Source: Chloroflexi bacterium UBA4736
Lineage (GTDB): Bacteria > Chloroflexota > Dormibacteria > Dormibacterales > Dormibacteraceae
Reading direction: 5' to 3'
Assembly: GCA_002404015.1 (NCBI GenBank)
Contig: DHIW01000002.1
Coordinates: 1 to 28,647 of the forward strand
DNA: 28,647 nt
The first letter of the stretch is position 1. Each line of letters begins with the position of its first letter. Positions 25,171-28,647 of the stretch are shown piece by piece. A program made the position numbers and the translations under genes. The notes under the pieces are model-generated. The model was not told where the DNA came from. It did not search any database and saw only the letters and a list, made by a program, of their open reading frames with translations.

Positions 25171-26286
25171 ATGTTCGCGGCAGCCGCCCTCGAGCCCGAG
25201 ATCGACCCGGCGATGCTCAGCGACGACGCCCTCGCCGAGGACCTGGTCGCCTTCTGTCGCGAGGCGGACCAACTCCAGGCCCGGATCGCGCGCCACGTGC
25301 GCGTCTTCGACCAGCGTCGGGCCTTCGCGAGCCAGGGTGCGCTCTCCACGGTGGCCTGGCTGCGCTGCGCCTGCCGGCTCTCCAACTGGGCGGCGACCGA
25401 GCTGCTCCAGGTGGCGGGAGCTGGGCGGCCTGCCCCAAGCCGAGGTCGCCTTCGAGTCAGGCGAGCTGAGCTACGAGAACGCCCGCATCATGGCTCGCAC
25501 CTCGGCCGCGGTCGGGACCGAGGCTTACAGCCAGGGCCTGGCCGACATGGTGGAGTGGGGCCGCCGGCTGCCGCCCTACCGGTTCCGGATCCTGAACGAC
25601 CGGGTCCGCCACTTGCTCGACCCGGACGGCGCGCTCAGTGACGCCCAGGACTCATACGAGCGACGCTGGCTGCGGGTCAGTCCGCTGCTGGATGGCATGT
25701 TCGCGCTCGATGGGCTTCTGGATGCTGAGGGCGGCGCCTGCCTGCAGACCACGCTCGACGCCCTGATGGGTCCCGGCCCAGCGCAGGACGAGCGCTGCGT
25801 GGCCAGCGCCGGGCGGACGCCCTGATCGAGCTGGCCCGCCAGCAGCTGGACGCGGGCTCCCTCCCCCAGCGAGGCGGTGTGAAGCCGCATCTGACATTGA
25901 TCGCCCGCCAGGGCCAGGCGGCCGAGCTGGACTGGGCGGGGCTGGTCCCCGAAGCGACCCGGCGCCGTCTGGCCTGCGACTGCGTCCTGAGCGACATCAA
26001 GCTGGACCCCGAGGGCACCGTGCTCAACACCGGCCGGGCCAGGCGGACCATCCCGCCCAGCCTGCGCCGGACGCTGGTGGCCCGCGACCAGGGCTGTCGC
26101 TGGCCGGGTTGTGACCGGCCCTGGCGATGGACCGATGGCCACGATCTCTGGCACTGGGAGGACGGCGGCCCCAACTCGCTTGCCAACACCGTGCTGCTCT
26201 GCCGCCGCCACCACCGCAAGCTGCACGAGGGCGGCTGGGCCCTGGTCTGGGCCCCCGGCGGCGACCTGGTGGCGCGGCCGCCCTAG
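25171..26286 (+). pseudogene. DUF222-HNH endonuclease gene with two compensating frameshifts
   Basis: Homologous to the DUF222/13E12 proteins with C-terminal HNH nuclease. Residues from ATG 25171 (DLVAFCREADQLQARI) run in frame 1 to about 25414; the match then continues in frame 2 (RELGGLPQAEVAFESGELSYENA) to about 25804, and returns to frame 1 (RADALIELARQQLDAGS...). The HNH end is intact: RDQGCRWPGCDRP, TDGHDLWHWEDGGPNSLANTVLLCRRHHRKLHEGGW. One extra base near 25414 and one missing near 25804 would explain it. A full product would be about 371 aa. Either a broken gene or sequencing errors. Such genes are common and often multicopy in actinobacteria and relatives. Confidence 0.82.
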
Positions 26287-26288
26287 AG

Positions 26289-26340
26289 TGAACAGCTCAC
26301 GAGATGAGGCGACACCGACGACTCTGACCTCGGCTGTTCA
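26289..26340. repeat. inverted repeat between convergent genes
   Basis: TGAACAGC (26289-26296) and GCTGTTCA (26333-26340) are perfect arms around 36 bases. It lies just after the HNH stop and the right arm covers the stop of the convergent YdeI-like gene, so it may terminate both, though the long loop makes this weak. Confidence 0.4.
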
Positions 26341-26931
26341 GCGTGTGATCCGATGGCCCGACCTACGCGACAGGAATGGCTGGTCTTCTTTCGTCGGATA
26401 AAAGGGACCCTCCCTCAGGAAGTACCGCTTGGCTCGGCGCAATACATCAGAGACTCGCCATGCCCGCACCTCCGGATTATTGGCCCTTCCGATGAACCTC
26501 AGCGCGGTTCGGCGGTGCCCAGATTGAAGGTGCGCCCACCAAATCTGGGCTTCGGGTGCACTGGCCAGCGCTCGAGCCAATTCAGCGGGCACGACATCGT
26601 CTTCGGCAGGCGCTCGACGGCGAATGATGAACTCAAGGCGATCACCTTCCGAAATCGCGAGCCGACGTCGCAACTTGGCATTCAAATTCAGGAAGTGAGT
26701 TGCATCTGCGGTAGGAAAGGCCAGCCCGACGAAGGGGTGCCCGTTGACCGTTCCCTCGACGCTGACCTGTGCCTTGGTGCCGAAGAACTCGACGGACCCG
26801 GGAGGCAGCTCGACCCCAAGGAAGTCCCGGAAGCCGCGGACAAGCAGTCCGCCAGCTGCCAAGGAGTGGTCAGGCGGGTCGTCACCTGTGAGAACGGCGT
26901 CCGGCGGCCGGGAGCGGACTTGTCGGCTCAA
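26338..26931 (-). CDS. DUF1905 + YdeI/OmpD-associated domain protein
   Basis: About 197 aa. A DUF1905-like domain (SVEFFGTKAQVSVEGTVNG, then LNAKLRRRLAISEGDRLEFIIRR) is followed by a YdeI/OmpD-associated segment (VPAELARALASAPEAQIWWAHL, then ALRFIGRANNPEVRAWRVSDVLRRAKR). YdeI-like proteins have been linked to peptide or bacteriocin tolerance, but the role is unsettled. The TTG at 26931 is the first start; the domain begins near residue 45, so a later start is possible. By hand count 26341-26460 is 58 % G+C against about 68 % in rel, so recent transfer is likely. Confidence 0.7.
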   Translation of the reverse strand: MSRQVRSRPPDAVLTGDDPPDHSLAAGGLLVRGFRDFLGVELPPGSVEFFGTKAQVSVEGTVNGHPFVGLAFPTADATHFLNLNAKLRRRLAISEGDRLEFIIRRRAPAEDDVVPAELARALASAPEAQIWWAHLQSGHRRTALRFIGRANNPEVRAWRVSDVLRRAKRYFLREGPFYPTKEDQPFLSRRSGHRITR

Positions 26932-26948
26932 CTCGTGATCCGTAGACC

Positions 26949-26974
26949 CTAGAGGTTCGGCCGCGAGCGCTCGC
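26949..26974. repeat. copy of the CTAGAGGTTCGGCCG repeat with a palindrome
   Basis: The 15-mer CTAGAGGTTCGGCCG is identical to 9989-10003. It runs into a perfect 12-base palindrome GCGAGCGCTCGC (26963-26974). It lies just downstream of rel and upstream of the YdeI-like gene. Confidence 0.6.
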
Positions 26975-26986
26975 CCGGCTTCAGGC

Positions 26987-28647
26987 CTAGCCTGCCTCCC
27001 GCGCCACCGTATGCACGTCGCGGACCTTCTCCAGCTTCTCGAGCAGGCGGGAGAGCTGGGCCAAGGAGTCGATCTCGACCGTGGTCGACACCACGGCCGT
27101 CTTGTCGTCGTAGACGTGGACCGAGGCGGCCGTCATGTTCACCCGCTGCTCGGCGACCACAGTGGCGATGTCGCGCAGCAGGCCCGTCCGGTCCCATGCC
27201 TCGATCTTGATCGCGACCGGGTAGAGGTGCGATGCCTCCACGTCCCAGTCCACCGGTACCATGCGGGCCGGCTCCGGGGTGTTGATGGCGTTGATGCAGT
27301 CGGTCCGGTGCACCGTCACCCCCTTGCCCCGGGTCGTGAATCCTGAGATGGCGTCCCCGGGGACCGGCTGGCAGCAGGTGGCGATCCGGGTCAGGATGCC
27401 CCGCTCGCCGCGGACCAGGACCCTGGGCGTGGGTTGGACCTGCGGGACCAGGGGGATCGAGCGGAGGATGTCGGAGTCGTCGGCCGGGGCCAGCGCCATC
27501 CGCATGACCACCGAATGCGGCGACACGTCCCCGTAGCCGACGGCCGCCAGGAAGTCGTCGGCGGAGGCGAACTTGTAGTGCTGGGCCATCTCCTCGAGCT
27601 TGTCGGCCGGCAGCTGCGCCATCGTCAGCCGGTGCATCCGGTGCAGCTCCTTCTCGAGCAGGTCGCGGCCCTTGGCCACGTTCTCCTCGCGCCGCTGGCT
27701 CTTGAACCACTTGCGGATCCGCTCCCGTGCCGAGGCGCTCTTGACGAAGTTCAACCAGTCCCGGCTGGGCGCATGCGGCGCCTTGGAGGTGAGGATCTCG
27801 ACGATCTCGCCGTTCTGGAGCACGTAGTCGAGCGGCACCATCCGGCCGTTCACCTTGGCCCCGATGCAGCGGTGGCCGACCTCGGTGTGGATCCGGTAGG
27901 CGAAGTCCACCGGCGTCGAGCCGGCGGGCAGGTTGAGCACGTCGCCCTTGGGCGAGAACACGAAAACCTCGTCCTGGAAGAGGTCCACCTTGACCGCGTC
28001 CACGAAGGACTCGGCGTCCACGACCTCCTTCTGCCACTCCATCAGGAGCCGGAGCCAGCCCAGCTTCTGGTCGAACTGGCGATCGGTGCCGCGCTCCTTG
28101 TAGGTCCAGTGGGCCGCGACCCCGAAGTCGGCCACCTGGTGCATCTCGTGGGTCCGGATCTGGATCTCGATCGGCTCGCCGGCGTGCGAGATGACCGAGG
28201 TATGCAGCGACTGGTAGCCGTTCGACTTCGGCATCGCGATGTAGTCCTTGAAGCGGCCGGGCAGCGGCTTCCAGAGCGAGTGGACCACCCCCAGCACCCC
28301 GTAGCAGTCCTTGACGGAGTCGACCAGCACCCGGATGGCGATGAGGTCGTAGATCTCGCTGAAGTCCTTCTGCTCGCGGGTCATCTTCTGCCAGATCGAG
28401 TACATGTGCTTGGGCCGGCCGGTGATGTCGGCCGCGATGTCGATCTTCTCCAGCTCCCGGGCCAGGATCTCCCGAAGGTCCGAGACCAGGCTCTCGCGCT
28501 CGGCCCGCTTGCGGGCGACCCGGCCCACCACCTCCTGGTAGCTGTCGGGGTCGAGGTTCCGGAACGCCAGGTCCTCCAGCTCCCACTTGATCTGGCCGAT
28601 CCCCAGCCGATGCGCCAGAGGGGCGTAGATGTCGAGGGTCTCGCGGG
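26987..28647 (-). CDS. rel: bifunctional (p)ppGpp synthetase/hydrolase, RelA/SpoT family (5' part outside window)
   Basis: The gene enters from the right edge; about 553 codons are seen and the start lies beyond 28647. Reading in: the end of the HD hydrolase part (TLDIYAPLAHRLGIGQIKWE), synthetase domain (YDLIAIRVLVDS, GRFKDYIAMPKSNGYQSLHT), TGS domain (VFVFSPKGDVLNLPAGSTPVDFAYRIH), a helical part, the zinc-finger-like RGILTRIATCCQPVPGD segment, and a C-terminal ACT domain. The RFKD motif is the RxKD form of bifunctional Rel enzymes rather than the ExDD of RelA. It makes and degrades the stringent-response alarmone. Confidence 0.96.
   Translation of the reverse strand, partial: RETLDIYAPLAHRLGIGQIKWELEDLAFRNLDPDSYQEVVGRVARKRAERESLVSDLREILARELEKIDIAADITGRPKHMYSIWQKMTREQKDFSEIYDLIAIRVLVDSVKDCYGVLGVVHSLWKPLPGRFKDYIAMPKSNGYQSLHTSVISHAGEPIEIQIRTHEMHQVADFGVAAHWTYKERGTDRQFDQKLGWLRLLMEWQKEVVDAESFVDAVKVDLFQDEVFVFSPKGDVLNLPAGSTPVDFAYRIHTEVGHRCIGAKVNGRMVPLDYVLQNGEIVEILTSKAPHAPSRDWLNFVKSASARERIRKWFKSQRREENVAKGRDLLEKELHRMHRLTMAQLPADKLEEMAQHYKFASADDFLAAVGYGDVSPHSVVMRMALAPADDSDILRSIPLVPQVQPTPRVLVRGERGILTRIATCCQPVPGDAISGFTTRGKGVTVHRTDCINAINTPEPARMVPVDWDVEASHLYPVAIKIEAWDRTGLLRDIATVVAEQRVNMTAASVHVYDDKTAVVSTTVEIDSLAQLSRLLEKLEKVRDVHTVAREAG

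Overview
The window is about 28.6 kb of gene-dense, GC-rich bacterial chromosome (roughly 68-70 % G+C by eye, long antisense shadow frames). Almost every gene lies on the minus strand. The order alaS - ruvX - DUF1292 - mltG - aroE - prepilin peptidase - aroK - aroB - aroQ - efp - Asp23 - nusB - xseB - tlyA - nadK - recN is the housekeeping backbone of Firmicutes, Actinobacteria and Chloroflexota. The EF-P loop (Arg where most groups have Lys), a SigB/SigF-type sigma operon and the DUF222-HNH gene suggest a Terrabacteria lineage such as Chloroflexota or Candidatus Dormibacterota. This is an inference; no rRNA gene is present.

Layout, left to right. 1-439: a small plus-strand conserved hypothetical gene whose frame is open at the window edge. 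436-18446: a compact minus-strand gene series starting at alaS. It holds an FtsA/PilM-like ATPase and a membrane-anchored baseplate-J-like protein, cell-wall (mltG), shikimate (aroE, aroK, aroB, aroQ), translation (efp, tlyA), transcription (nusB) and NAD/repair/CoA genes (nadK, recN, xseB, panE), and ends with a PIG-L deacetylase. 18447-18612: a regulatory gap with two hairpins. 18613-20585: a four-gene stress-sigma operon (DUF948/YtxG-like, YtxH-like, RsbW-like, SigB/SigF-type sigma) preceded by a promoter matching the class read by its own sigma factor. 20626-24113: hisS, aspS and a small membrane protein. 24140-25079: a TfoX-N protein and an MBL-fold hydrolase, convergent. 25171-26931: an accessory patch with a frameshifted DUF222-HNH gene and a lower-GC YdeI/DUF1905 gene. 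26987-28647: the 3' part of a bifunctional (p)ppGpp synthetase/hydrolase gene.

Genes are coupled very tightly. Twelve minus-strand junctions have the 4-base form NTGA, where the stop of one gene overlaps the start of the next. All four N bases occur, so aroE and aroK appear to start at CTG. Against this background two places stand out where the packing is broken by small insert-like sequences: a 183-bp MITE-like element with 20-bp inverted termini and TA flanks between the Asp23 gene and nusB, and a hairpin between 14-bp direct repeats separating nadK from recN. In both cases removing the insert on paper restores a tight junction.

The best candidate for an undescribed system is the FtsA-like ATPase plus baseplate-J-like membrane protein pair (13124-15993). 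No tRNA, rRNA, CRISPR array or complete insertion sequence was recognised.
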